DNA of 14,977 nt from a bacterium (lineage in GTDB: Bacteria > Auribacterota > UBA3054). Location: assembly GCA_017444325.1 (NCBI GenBank), contig JAFSWV010000126.1:1-14977 (forward strand), written 5' to 3'. Made by a program: the position numbers and the translations under genes. The notes under the pieces were generated by a model that was given only the letters and a program-made list of their open reading frames with translations, did not search any database and was not told where the DNA came from. Positions within the stretch are counted from its first letter, which is position 1, and each line of letters begins with the position of its first letter. Positions 1 to 6,793 of this stretch are shown piece after piece.

Positions 1-2
1 AA

Positions 3-1199
3 CAATTACATCTGTATTTTAACGCGCCTACTCACGAGTGTTTTTTAGTCATGTCGGCAACTTTTAATTATGAAGACGCTTGCGGCGTGGGGCATTCACT
101 TTGGCTTGACAGAAATATAGAAGTCCGAAAACCATATTTGCAAACAGCTAGGACAGGGTTAAACGGAACAATTTATGAAAACAACAATACGGCGGTGCCA
201 ATACATTGGAATATAGATGACGATGATCGATCGGGATTTGGCGTAGTTTATCCTAATATTAGTTACGGAGAAGATTATAAACAATACGAATTCCTTTCTA
301 TCAACGGCTATGATGACGATCTCTATTGTATAAATGCGTGGATAACCAATGATTTTATTGATGCCAACCAATGCGACCTAAAGATAAAAACCCCCGATTC
401 AATGCGCTTGTGGTATACCCAAAACAAAAGTGCGTTATGCTGCGACTCAAACAGCGTGTTTGAGACTAATTGCGATATTGTTGATTGGTTTAACACGCAC
501 GCAAATTCACCGGGAAACAGACTATATGTTGAATGGGTGGTTCCGCCAAATACGACCACAAACGAATATATTGAATTTTACTGCAACGGAGTTCAATTTG
601 CCAAATTGCGCTACAAGGGTTATGCCCTTTCCAATCCAGCATATATTAACATGCCTATCAAGCTTGAAAGGACTTTCTTTGAAGGTTTTTGCGAATTAGA
701 CGGATGTGAATGGGGAATAAACAGACAGGGCAGTTTGCGAGATCCCAGTCGCAATTCGATAGCTGAAGCGGTTGACCCACACTGGTCAAGGTATGGAGAA
801 CCATTTGTTGCTTCCAAAACAAGTCCTGTGTGTCCAGACATCTATACTTTGCGGAACGGGGCGTACAGTAATTTTGTGTGTCGCTGTATGAGCATGGATA
901 CTTTTAATAACCAGAACTATTTGTTTGAAGAAGCTGACGCCACAGCCTTTTTCACCATTATGTATTTTTGGACATACAATTATCTTGACATAGATTTGCA
1001 TGGCGCCCTTGGCGATATTGTTTATTATAGTGATCCCTTTGCCTCAACGAGAGTGCCGTCCTATTGGTTGACCAATTGTAGACCTTCCTGGGATATATTC
1101 ACAAGTCGCTTTTTTAATCAACCAAAGATTGTTCACAATCCATATCAACTCGAATCTACAAGAGCCATTTTAGACACATATGTTATAGATTTGCCATAA
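3..1199 (+). CDS. Hypothetical protein, 5'-truncated by the window edge; possible surface or secreted protein
   Basis: The frame is open from base 3 to the TAA at 1197-1199. The first ATG, at 51, has no Shine-Dalgarno sequence in front of it, so the real gene most likely begins outside the window (at least 398 codons). I do not recognise a named family. Counting from the ATG at 51, visible traits are GVGHSLW near residue 13, an acidic run of four Asp (residues 56-59) in a context resembling Asp-rich metal-binding loops, LYVEW near residue 158, many Cys and aromatic residues, and a C-terminal part with GDIVYY and WDIFTSR. This layout loosely recalls large surface proteins with a papain-like C-terminal domain (a GD-x-VYY strand followed by a His). 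Here the stretch after GDIVYY has no His, so activity is doubtful. The gene is AT-rich and sits 19 bases before the next gene, which suggests co-transcription. Confidence 0.75.
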   Translation, partial: QLHLYFNAPTHECFLVMSATFNYEDACGVGHSLWLDRNIEVRKPYLQTARTGLNGTIYENNNTAVPIHWNIDDDDRSGFGVVYPNISYGEDYKQYEFLSINGYDDDLYCINAWITNDFIDANQCDLKIKTPDSMRLWYTQNKSALCCDSNSVFETNCDIVDWFNTHANSPGNRLYVEWVVPPNTTTNEYIEFYCNGVQFAKLRYKGYALSNPAYINMPIKLERTFFEGFCELDGCEWGINRQGSLRDPSRNSIAEAVDPHWSRYGEPFVASKTSPVCPDIYTLRNGAYSNFVCRCMSMDTFNNQNYLFEEADATAFFTIMYFWTYNYLDIDLHGALGDIVYYSDPFASTRVPSYWLTNCRPSWDIFTSRFFNQPKIVHNPYQLESTRAILDTYVIDLP

Positions 1200-1218
1200 T
1201 ATTAGTTGGAGAAAAAAC

Positions 1219-2184
1219 ATGAAAAGATTTTTGTTTAGTTTTTACATGATTTTATTATCTTCGTTTGTTCTCGGAATAGACTCTGATGAATATACGCTTT
1301 TGTTAGAAAAGGCGGAGCAAACTCCCGCCATCATTTTTGACAAGGAAGATTTTTCTTGGGACAAATATCCGGCAGAGGTAAAAGCGCATTTTTTAGATGG
1401 TGTTAAAGCGCAGAACGAACTTAATAAACTGGCTCCTTCAACAACGATGCCATTGCTTTTTGACTTTGTAGAAAATGGGAGTCATGCCGAAAAACAAATA
1501 GCGATATATTTGGAAAAACATGGATATTACACCAATAGTTATTTCGAAGTGATATATAAGCAAATAAGGAATCAAAACGGTATCAGTTGCGGATACAGCG
1601 GATTGGGGAATCTGGCTTTTCCATGGTTAACTAAAAAACACAGAGGCAAAGATTTCAACGAATACGAGATCCAATACTTCTGGTGGGTCTATGATAGGAA
1701 ACACCTTCAAAAGATTTGGCAAAATTGGTATCATTGCTGGCAGGAAGAAAATGCTAAGCCAGAACCGAGAAAGTATGTGCAGGAGCGTTTAATTTCTGAC
1801 GTATTGTGTCTGGGATTTTATCTTTTTCCTTACTTGGCAGATAATTTGATAAACGATAAAAGTTTGGAAGATTTGGTTGATGCGTTAAGATCTTATTCCT
1901 GTTTTTCTATCAAGGGCGATTTTTTAACATGGTGGGCAGAAAACAGTGAAAGATATTCTTTCCCAGAAGCAAAAGGCTGGGATTATGCCATAGAGGTTCT
2001 TAATCGAGGGAAATTAATGGTTAGTAAATCTGCTAAGGAAAATATGCCTGTTTGGCATGAGCTGGCGGAAGCCTATTACGCTGTAAACATAAATCGGTAT
2101 TGGTATTATTTTCTTTCTGACAAAAACGAAATTACAGAAGAAGATATTACTGAAGCGATTTGCAAATCAATTGAAGACAAGTGA
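1219..2184 (+). CDS. Secreted protein of unknown function
   Basis: This is a 321-residue protein. The ATG at 1219 follows a GGAG ribosome site at 1208-1211 with a 7-base gap, which supports the start. Residues 1-19 form a signal peptide: a basic start (MKR), a hydrophobic core, and a likely cleavage after VLG. No lipobox Cys is seen, so the mature protein should be periplasmic or exported. The mature part is rich in Trp and Tyr (for example FWWVYD near residue 155) and looks largely helical, perhaps a helical repeat protein. I see no catalytic motif and recognise no family. It lies between two other AT-rich exported-protein genes, 19 bases after one and 17 bases before the other, so an operon is likely. 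The only basis for a role is that context. Confidence 0.8.
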   Translation: MKRFLFSFYMILLSSFVLGIDSDEYTLLLEKAEQTPAIIFDKEDFSWDKYPAEVKAHFLDGVKAQNELNKLAPSTTMPLLFDFVENGSHAEKQIAIYLEKHGYYTNSYFEVIYKQIRNQNGISCGYSGLGNLAFPWLTKKHRGKDFNEYEIQYFWWVYDRKHLQKIWQNWYHCWQEENAKPEPRKYVQERLISDVLCLGFYLFPYLADNLINDKSLEDLVDALRSYSCFSIKGDFLTWWAENSERYSFPEAKGWDYAIEVLNRGKLMVSKSAKENMPVWHELAEAYYAVNINRYWYYFLSDKNEITEEDITEAICKSIEDK

Positions 2185-2201
2185 TCTTCAAGGAGAACAT
2201 T

Positions 2202-3401
2202 ATGAAAAACACATTACTGTTTGTTTGCATTTTGGTATGTGCTTGCTTGGCTTTGGCTGACGGCGTTTCCGTTGCGCCGAAAGGAGAAGGAACGCAAAAG
2301 GAGCCTTATCAAATCACGCAGATGGGAAATTTTGTGTGGCTGGCGCATCAAAGCGACAAGGTAGATGCCGGGACAACCATTTATTGCGTTCAGATAAATG
2401 ATATTGATGCGGCGGAGACGGAAGAGTGGCAGAGTTTCCCGGATATTGAAACCAACAACATTAACGGCGAAAACAAAGGCGCTTGGACTTTGAATTATGA
2501 CGGCCAAGGGTTTAATATAGAAGATCTTTGTATTAGTCAAACCAAAGGTTTTTACAGCGCGTTGTTTTGCTTGGGCAGTTTCCAATTAAAAAACATCAAT
2601 ATTAAGGGAGTGAAAAGTAAGGTGTCTTGGGGAAGCACTGGCGTTTTGGTAGGAAACATGGGAGCTGGGTATATAGATAATTGCCATATAAGCGGAACAA
2701 GCATTCACGCAACAGCGGGTTTAGTTCAGGAAGTAATCGTTCCGCAGGGAGAAAGCATTGAAATCAGCAATTGTTCTGTAGAGACTGATTTAACAAATGG
2801 CTGGGCGGGGGTAATAGAGCAAGTTCGCAATTATGGAACGCTAGTAATTAGAAACACATCTTACAAAGGAAAAATTACGATCGGGGATGAATATGGCGGA
2901 GATGTAATTTCGGCTGGCTTTATTAAAGCATTGCAGTTGGAAGAAAAACATGCAGAAGTGCTCATCGAAGACTGTTATTCTGCCGCCGAGATAAAATGCG
3001 CTAATTCTGATTTGGGCCTTTCCGGATTTGTAGGCATAATTAACAATGCGAATTATGGAGAACCAGTTGACATTGAGATTAATCGCTGTTATTCCACGGG
3101 ATCAATAAGCAATACGAGACCTTGGGGCAGCGCTAGTTTTTTGACTGTGATATACGGATGCGAACCGGTGGTAAAGGATTGCTACTACAATTCCACGACG
3201 TTAAAGAAAGCAGACAAATACGCGCTTCCAAAAACAGAAGAAGAGATGAAACAATTGGCGACATTTGAACACTGGGATTTTGAAAACGTCTGGGATATCG
3301 ACGAAGGAGAGACCATGCCGTATCTCGTATATACGCTTCCCGAGCCGTGCGGGGTGGTTGCCTTGCTTTTGTTAACTTTACTTTTAACAAGAAGAAAATA
3401 A
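2202..3401 (+). CDS. GLUG-type beta-helix surface protein with PEP-CTERM-like C-terminal anchor
   Basis: The ATG at 2202 is preceded by AGGAG at 2191-2195 with a 6-base gap; a GTG further upstream in frame at 2181 is less likely. The protein has 399 residues. Residues 1-19 are a signal peptide ending LALA. The mature protein opens with GEGTQKEPYQI (28-38) and NFVWLAHQ, the usual beginning of GLUG-motif proteins (G-x-GT-x-x-x-PY-x-I ... LAWLA). Strand-turn repeats with I-x-N/D-C-x-x-x-G patterns follow, for example DNCHISG and NRCYSTGS, indicating a right-handed beta-helix. Near the end, EEEMKQLATFEHWDF ... VWDI ... MPYL matches the closing block common in this family. The tail is PEP (380-382), a hydrophobic stretch (384-396), then RRK, which resembles a PEP-CTERM sorting signal. 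A surface anchor or adhesion role is inferred. AT-rich, third gene of the exported-protein group. Confidence 0.85.
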   Translation: MKNTLLFVCILVCACLALADGVSVAPKGEGTQKEPYQITQMGNFVWLAHQSDKVDAGTTIYCVQINDIDAAETEEWQSFPDIETNNINGENKGAWTLNYDGQGFNIEDLCISQTKGFYSALFCLGSFQLKNINIKGVKSKVSWGSTGVLVGNMGAGYIDNCHISGTSIHATAGLVQEVIVPQGESIEISNCSVETDLTNGWAGVIEQVRNYGTLVIRNTSYKGKITIGDEYGGDVISAGFIKALQLEEKHAEVLIEDCYSAAEIKCANSDLGLSGFVGIINNANYGEPVDIEINRCYSTGSISNTRPWGSASFLTVIYGCEPVVKDCYYNSTTLKKADKYALPKTEEEMKQLATFEHWDFENVWDIDEGETMPYLVYTLPEPCGVVALLLLTLLLTRRK

Positions 3402-3422
3402 AATTGCATTAAAAGGAAGACG

Positions 3423-3483
3423 GGATTTTTTTCCAAAATCCAACTGTCGGAGATTTTGTGACAGTTGTATTGCTTGCTTTTTT
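3423..3483. terminator. Paired hairpins between convergent genes, probable bidirectional terminator
   Basis: Two hairpins sit back to back between the beta-helix gene (+) and hydE (-). The first pairs GGATTTT (3423-3429) with AAAATCC (3435-3441), with a 5-base loop. The second pairs CAACTGTC (3441-3448) with GACAGTTG (3460-3467), perfect over 8 bp with an 11-base loop. They share base 3441, so they probably form alternatively. A run of six T lies at 3478-3483 on the + strand, about 10 bases after the second stem, which is farther than in a classic intrinsic terminator. On the - strand, a run of A/T from the first hairpin follows the second stem. The position favours termination in both directions. 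Confidence 0.6.
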
Positions 3484-3485
3484 GA

Positions 3486-4553
3486 CTATTCGGCGACAAA
3501 CATTTTCTTGTGATCGCCGCGGTCGACTACGATCTCGTAGCCCGCAGCTTTCACGCGAGCGGAAAGACACTTGATGCATTCCGCCGATTCGCTGCCGGTG
3601 CAGATCTTGCCATCGTAGATCGCGTATTTAGCGCGAACGTTTACGGGAGACAGATTTGGCATGACGACGTTCGCACCGTGTCTCAAGCCTTTTTCGCGGC
3701 CCTCGGGATCGATCGTGCCAAGCGCGGTTGTGGCCGGCAACAGAACGTCGGGAACCAGAAGGCGGATGATGGAAAGAAGTTTCAGCGTCAGCTGAAGGCC
3801 GCCCTGCGGTTCATTCTTAAAGATCGTGTCTTTATGGGGAATAAAAGGACCGATGCCGCACATGTCTGGTTTGAATTCCGAGATGAAGCGAAGGTCCGCG
3901 ATCAAATTCTGCGTGGTCTGGTAAGGAGAGCCGACCATCATGCCGCAGCCCACCTGAAAGCCGATCTTTCGCAAAGTTTTCAGGCAGTTCATGCGGTTTT
4001 CAAAGGAGAGATCACCGGGATGCAGTTTTGCATAATGCTCTGGAGATGCGGTCTCGTGACGGAGGAGATAACGGTCCGCTCCGGCTTCAAAGAAGGCCCG
4101 ATAACTAGCTTCGCTTTTTTCTCCAATGGAGAGCGTCACGGCGCAATCCGGATGCATTGACTTTATCTCGCGGATCAAAGAAATGATCTTGTCGTCAGTA
4201 TAGAAGGGATCTTCGCCGCCCTGCAGGACGAAAGTGCGGAAACCCAGTTCATATCCCTCGCGCACGCAATCCAATATTTCTTCATCGCTTAAGCGGTAAC
4301 GATCGGCTTTGGCATTCTTGCAATTGATTCCGCAATAGTAGCAGCTGTTCTTGCAATAGTTCGTGAACTCGATGAGGCCTCGGATATATACGGCTTTGCC
4401 GTAGATCTTTTCACGGACTTCACGCGCACAGGCGGCAAGATATGAGACGGCGTCTGCGTCTTCTGTTGCCAGAAGCGCCTCCAGCTCAGCATCCGAGACG
4501 CTGCGCCCTGCCTTCAGTTCGTCTATAATCGCCTTAACATTCATCAGTTCCAT
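3486..4553 (-). CDS. hydE: [FeFe]-hydrogenase maturation radical SAM protein HydE
   Basis: HydE is a radical S-adenosylmethionine enzyme that helps build the organometallic subcluster of [FeFe] hydrogenase, together with HydF and HydG. This protein has 355 residues, a normal length. The radical SAM motif is C67-x3-C71-x2-C74 (CKNSCYYC), followed by VLQGGEDP (109-116) in the SAM-binding region. A second cluster motif, C318-x7-C326-x2-C329, has the same spacing as the auxiliary cluster described for Thermotoga HydE. This separates it from biotin synthase and from PylB-like relatives. MPNLSP (298-303) is also typical. The ATG at 4553 has no ribosome site and overlaps a -10-like element; a second in-frame ATG at 4544 (residue 4) may be the true start, perhaps leaderless. 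HydF, HydG and a hydrogenase are not in the window. It lies downstream of guaA but is separated from it by a strong hairpin. Confidence 0.9.
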   Translation of the reverse strand: MELMNVKAIIDELKAGRSVSDAELEALLATEDADAVSYLAACAREVREKIYGKAVYIRGLIEFTNYCKNSCYYCGINCKNAKADRYRLSDEEILDCVREGYELGFRTFVLQGGEDPFYTDDKIISLIREIKSMHPDCAVTLSIGEKSEASYRAFFEAGADRYLLRHETASPEHYAKLHPGDLSFENRMNCLKTLRKIGFQVGCGMMVGSPYQTTQNLIADLRFISEFKPDMCGIGPFIPHKDTIFKNEPQGGLQLTLKLLSIIRLLVPDVLLPATTALGTIDPEGREKGLRHGANVVMPNLSPVNVRAKYAIYDGKICTGSESAECIKCLSARVKAAGYEIVVDRGDHKKMFVAE

Positions 4554-4560
4554 TGTAGCA
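4552..4560 (-). promoter_or_regulatory. Extended -10 element for hydE, overlapping the annotated start codon
   Basis: On the - strand the sequence reads TGCTACAAT (4560 down to 4552), an extended -10 (TG, one base, TACAAT). Its last two bases are the first two bases of the ATG at 4553. A start of transcription 7-8 bases later falls at 4545-4544, on the next in-frame ATG. No good -35 box is seen. It resembles the elements before dacA and before the lipoprotein gene at 12146. Confidence 0.5.
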
Positions 4561-4578
4561 GAAAATGCTTAACGCTGC

Positions 4579-4677
4579 GCGAAAAAAAGAACGCACCCCC
4601 CGCTCACGGACTACGCGTGCATTGCCTTGATTTGCGTCCTCCGTGAGTTCGCTTGGGGGTGCGTTCTTCTTTTTCGC
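4579..4677 (-). terminator. Long imperfect hairpin, intrinsic terminator of guaA
   Basis: A large inverted repeat fills the gap between guaA and hydE. AGAACGCACCCCC (4588-4600) pairs perfectly with 4655-4667. Inside it CTCACGGA (4603-4610) pairs with 4640-4647, then ACGC (4613-4616) with 4634-4637. Outside, GCGAAAAA (4579-4586) pairs with TTTTTCGC (4670-4677). Read on the - strand, the GC-rich stem ends in GTTC followed by a run of seven T, as in a Rho-independent terminator after guaA. The + strand also has a T run, so it could act both ways. The stem-loop is much longer than most terminators. Confidence 0.75.
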
Positions 4678-4694
4678 TCCGCTGGAGCGCTATC

Positions 4695-5918
4695 TTATTC
4701 GAACTCTATCGTCGAGGGCGGTTTCGGCGTGATGTCGTAGAGGACTCTGTTCACGCCAGGGACCTCGGCCACGACGCGGACCGCGACTTTGCGGAGCAGC
4801 TCGTAGGGGATCTGCGCGACTTCCGCGCTCATAGCGTCACTGGAGAGGATCGCTCTCAGGCAGATGGCTTCCGCAAAGGTGCGGCGGCCGTCTTTCACGC
4901 CGGTAGATTTGAAGCCGGGGCAGACCGCGAAATACTGCCAGATCTGCTTGTCGAGTCCGGCGTTCTTGATCTCTTCGCGCCAGATGGCGTCCGCCTCGCG
5001 GACAGCGGCCAGTTTTTCCCTCGTAATGGCGCCGACGACTCTGACGCCGAGGCCGGGGCCGGGGAAGGGCTGACGCCAGACCTGCTCGTCGGGAAGGCCG
5101 AGAGCGGTGCCGACAGATCTCACTTCGTCCTTGAAGAGCCATTTGATGGGTTCAAGGAGCTGGAAGTCCACATCCTCGGGCAGGCCGCCCACGTTGTGGT
5201 GGGATTTCACCATGCCTTTTTTACTGAAGCTTTCGATGATGTCGGGGTAGATGGTGCCCTGAAGGAGGAAGTCCATTTTGCCGAGTTTGGCGGACTCTTC
5301 CTCGAAGACGCGGATGAATTCCTCACCGATGATCTTGCGTTTCTTTTCGGGATCGTCAACGCCGGCCAGTTTCGTCAGGAAGCGCTCCTTGGCGTCGATC
5401 ATGATGAGGTTCATCTTGAAGGTCTGCTTGAAGATCTTCTCGATGGATTCCGGCTCGTTCTTACGCATGAGGCCGTGGTCAACGAAGACGCAGGTCAGCT
5501 GATCGCCGATGGCGCGGTGCACGAGCGCGGCGCACACAGAGCTGTCAACGCCGCCGGAAAGGGCGCAAAGGACTTTCTTGTCGCCGACGGTCTTTTTGAT
5601 CTCTTCCACGGCGTTCTCAATGAAAGATTCGACCGTCCAGTCCTGCTTGAAGCCGCAGGATTTAAAGAAGGCGAGAACTTCTTCGTTCGTTTTGAGGTTG
5701 CCTTTTTCAAGGACGGGAACGCCGAAGGGTTTGAGGACAGACAGGTCGCATTCGCTCTCATCGTCGCCGATGGCTACGATGGCTTTCGGCTTGACTGTGG
5801 GTTCGATCTTTTCTATGGGCAAAACTTCGCAGTAAACGTTCGCCGCTCTGGCTTGTTTGGCGACTTTCTGGTTGTTGTGAGCGCCGAAATCGGCGATGAG
5901 AAGAAGTTCTTTATTCAT
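4695..5918 (-). CDS. guaA: GMP synthase with degenerate, shortened glutaminase domain
   Basis: GMP synthase converts XMP to GMP with ATP and ammonia, the last step of guanine nucleotide synthesis. The 407-residue product starts at the ATG at 5918; an in-frame TTG at 5978 gives an extension unlike the family. The synthetase part is complete: PP-loop SGGVDSS (121-127), VDHGLMRKNE (147-156), GTIYPDIIES (221-230), SHHNVGGLPE (239-248), RQPFPGPGLG (282-291), and the closing RVLYDIT ... TIEFE of the dimerisation domain. The N-terminal part still resembles a class I glutaminase start (IADFGAHNNQ at 8-17, VYCEVLP at 28-34, GVPVL at 66-70). After GVPVL the sequence jumps to the linker before the PP-loop. 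The segment with the catalytic Cys (GICYG) and the His/Glu pair is missing, about 100 residues compared with the usual length near 515. The enzyme probably uses free ammonia or a separate amidotransferase. No Shine-Dalgarno sequence is visible. Confidence 0.93.
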   Translation of the reverse strand: MNKELLLIADFGAHNNQKVAKQARAANVYCEVLPIEKIEPTVKPKAIVAIGDDESECDLSVLKPFGVPVLEKGNLKTNEEVLAFFKSCGFKQDWTVESFIENAVEEIKKTVGDKKVLCALSGGVDSSVCAALVHRAIGDQLTCVFVDHGLMRKNEPESIEKIFKQTFKMNLIMIDAKERFLTKLAGVDDPEKKRKIIGEEFIRVFEEESAKLGKMDFLLQGTIYPDIIESFSKKGMVKSHHNVGGLPEDVDFQLLEPIKWLFKDEVRSVGTALGLPDEQVWRQPFPGPGLGVRVVGAITREKLAAVREADAIWREEIKNAGLDKQIWQYFAVCPGFKSTGVKDGRRTFAEAICLRAILSSDAMSAEVAQIPYELLRKVAVRVVAEVPGVNRVLYDITPKPPSTIEFE

Positions 5919-6016
5919 AGTCGTTAAGGGGGATTGGTTAAACAAGAAAATTGTGTCAAAATCTGCTTTCAAATTCAAGGGGGCGAGAGGCGCCGATTTT
6001 TTGCTAAAATGTATAT
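5919..6016. promoter_or_regulatory. Divergent promoter region between guaA and dacA
   Basis: This 98-base gap holds the upstream regions of guaA (-) and dacA (+). On the + strand, TGCTAAAAT (6002-6010) is an extended -10 for dacA that ends six bases before the ATG at 6017. The expected transcription start therefore coincides with the start codon. On the - strand a TTGACA box lies at 5959-5954, but no good -10 follows at the usual distance, so the guaA promoter stays unassigned. Neither gene has a Shine-Dalgarno sequence here. Confidence 0.5.
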
Positions 6017-6793
6017 ATGAATCATTTGCTATCTATGGCGCAGCTGCGCCGCTTTATAGCTATCCTGCATCCCGGGGTGTGGGATACCGTCGAGATATTG
6101 ATAATGGCTACGGTCTTTTATCTCATTATCTCGTTCGCTTCCAGGACGCGCACGGTCTCGCTCCTGAAAGGTTTGTGCGTTCTGGCTGTAGTCTATATTC
6201 TGGCCAACGTTTTGCCCCTCATGACGATCAGGACGCTCATTTCCGACCTGCTGCCGTCCATCGTTCTGTGCATCGTGGTCCTTTTTGCTCCGGAGATGCG
6301 CAGGGGACTGACAGAGCTTGGGAAAAATACGACCTTCAAGAGGACAAAGCAGACGAACGCCCCTGTCAGGGAACTTTACAATGCGGTCGTTGCGCTTTCC
6401 GAACAAAAATGCGGCGCCCTGATCGCTATCGAGCGCCATGTCGGTTTGCACGGCTACGTCGCGCCCAGCGGAGTGGTCATCGACGCTGACGTTTCGACGC
6501 CGCTGCTTTTGAACATCTTCTACCCGAAATCCCCCCTGCACGACGGCGCGGTCTTGATAATAGGCCGCAAGATCCATGCGGCGGCCTGCCATGTGCCGCT
6601 TTCCACCAAACAACTTGCCCAGCTTATGGGCACGAGGCACTGCGCGGGCTTAGGGCTCAGCGAGGAAACTGACGCCCTGGTCATTTGCGTTTCCGAGGAG
6701 ACCGGGCATATTTCGCTTTTCGAGGACGGGCGCTGGGACAGAAATGTTCCCGCTTCCAACCTTCTGAAGCGACTTTTGGAAGTTTACGCTTAA
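6017..6793 (+). CDS. dacA: Diadenylate cyclase, membrane-bound CdaA type (c-di-AMP synthase)
   Basis: This enzyme joins two ATP molecules into cyclic di-AMP, a second messenger that controls potassium and osmotic balance and the cell wall. The 258-residue protein has three predicted membrane helices (about 21-41, 48-68, 74-92) followed by FAPEMRRGL (90-98), typical of CdaA. The DAC domain follows, with ALIAIER (134-140), HGYV, SPLHDGAVLI (172-181, including the DGA motif at 176-178), GTRHCAGLGLSE (205-216) and VSEETG (225-230). The family motif RHR reads RHC here (207-209). The ATG at 6017 has no ribosome site and sits directly after an extended -10. A second ATG at 6035 (residue 7) is possible but also lacks a ribosome site. 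It is the first gene of a compact operon: its stop codon abuts the next ATG. CdaR and GlmM, the usual partners, are not adjacent. Confidence 0.93.
   Translation: MNHLLSMAQLRRFIAILHPGVWDTVEILIMATVFYLIISFASRTRTVSLLKGLCVLAVVYILANVLPLMTIRTLISDLLPSIVLCIVVLFAPEMRRGLTELGKNTTFKRTKQTNAPVRELYNAVVALSEQKCGALIAIERHVGLHGYVAPSGVVIDADVSTPLLLNIFYPKSPLHDGAVLIIGRKIHAAACHVPLSTKQLAQLMGTRHCAGLGLSEETDALVICVSEETGHISLFEDGRWDRNVPASNLLKRLLEVYA

Noticed and set aside
3510..4160. 216-codon open frame on the + strand
   Set aside because: Antisense shadow of hydE; no ribosome site or recognisable motif.
3486..4553. Biotin synthase or PylB as the identity of the radical SAM protein
   Set aside because: The C-x7-C-x2-C motif near the C-terminus and the overall pattern fit HydE better.
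4695..5918. Frameshift as the cause of the short GuaA
   Set aside because: The family similarity continues in the same frame on both sides of the missing segment, so an internal deletion or lineage-specific shortening fits better than a frameshift.
4653..5927. 424-codon open frame on the + strand
   Set aside because: It lies opposite guaA, whose protein is clearly conserved. The + strand translation is biased toward Asp, Phe, Gly and Glu with no family motif, as expected for an antisense shadow of a GC-biased gene.
5931..5959. Standard promoter for guaA on the - strand
   Set aside because: A TTGACA box is present at 5959-5954, but the hexamer at the normal spacing (CAATCC) is a poor -10, so I did not list it as a separate promoter.
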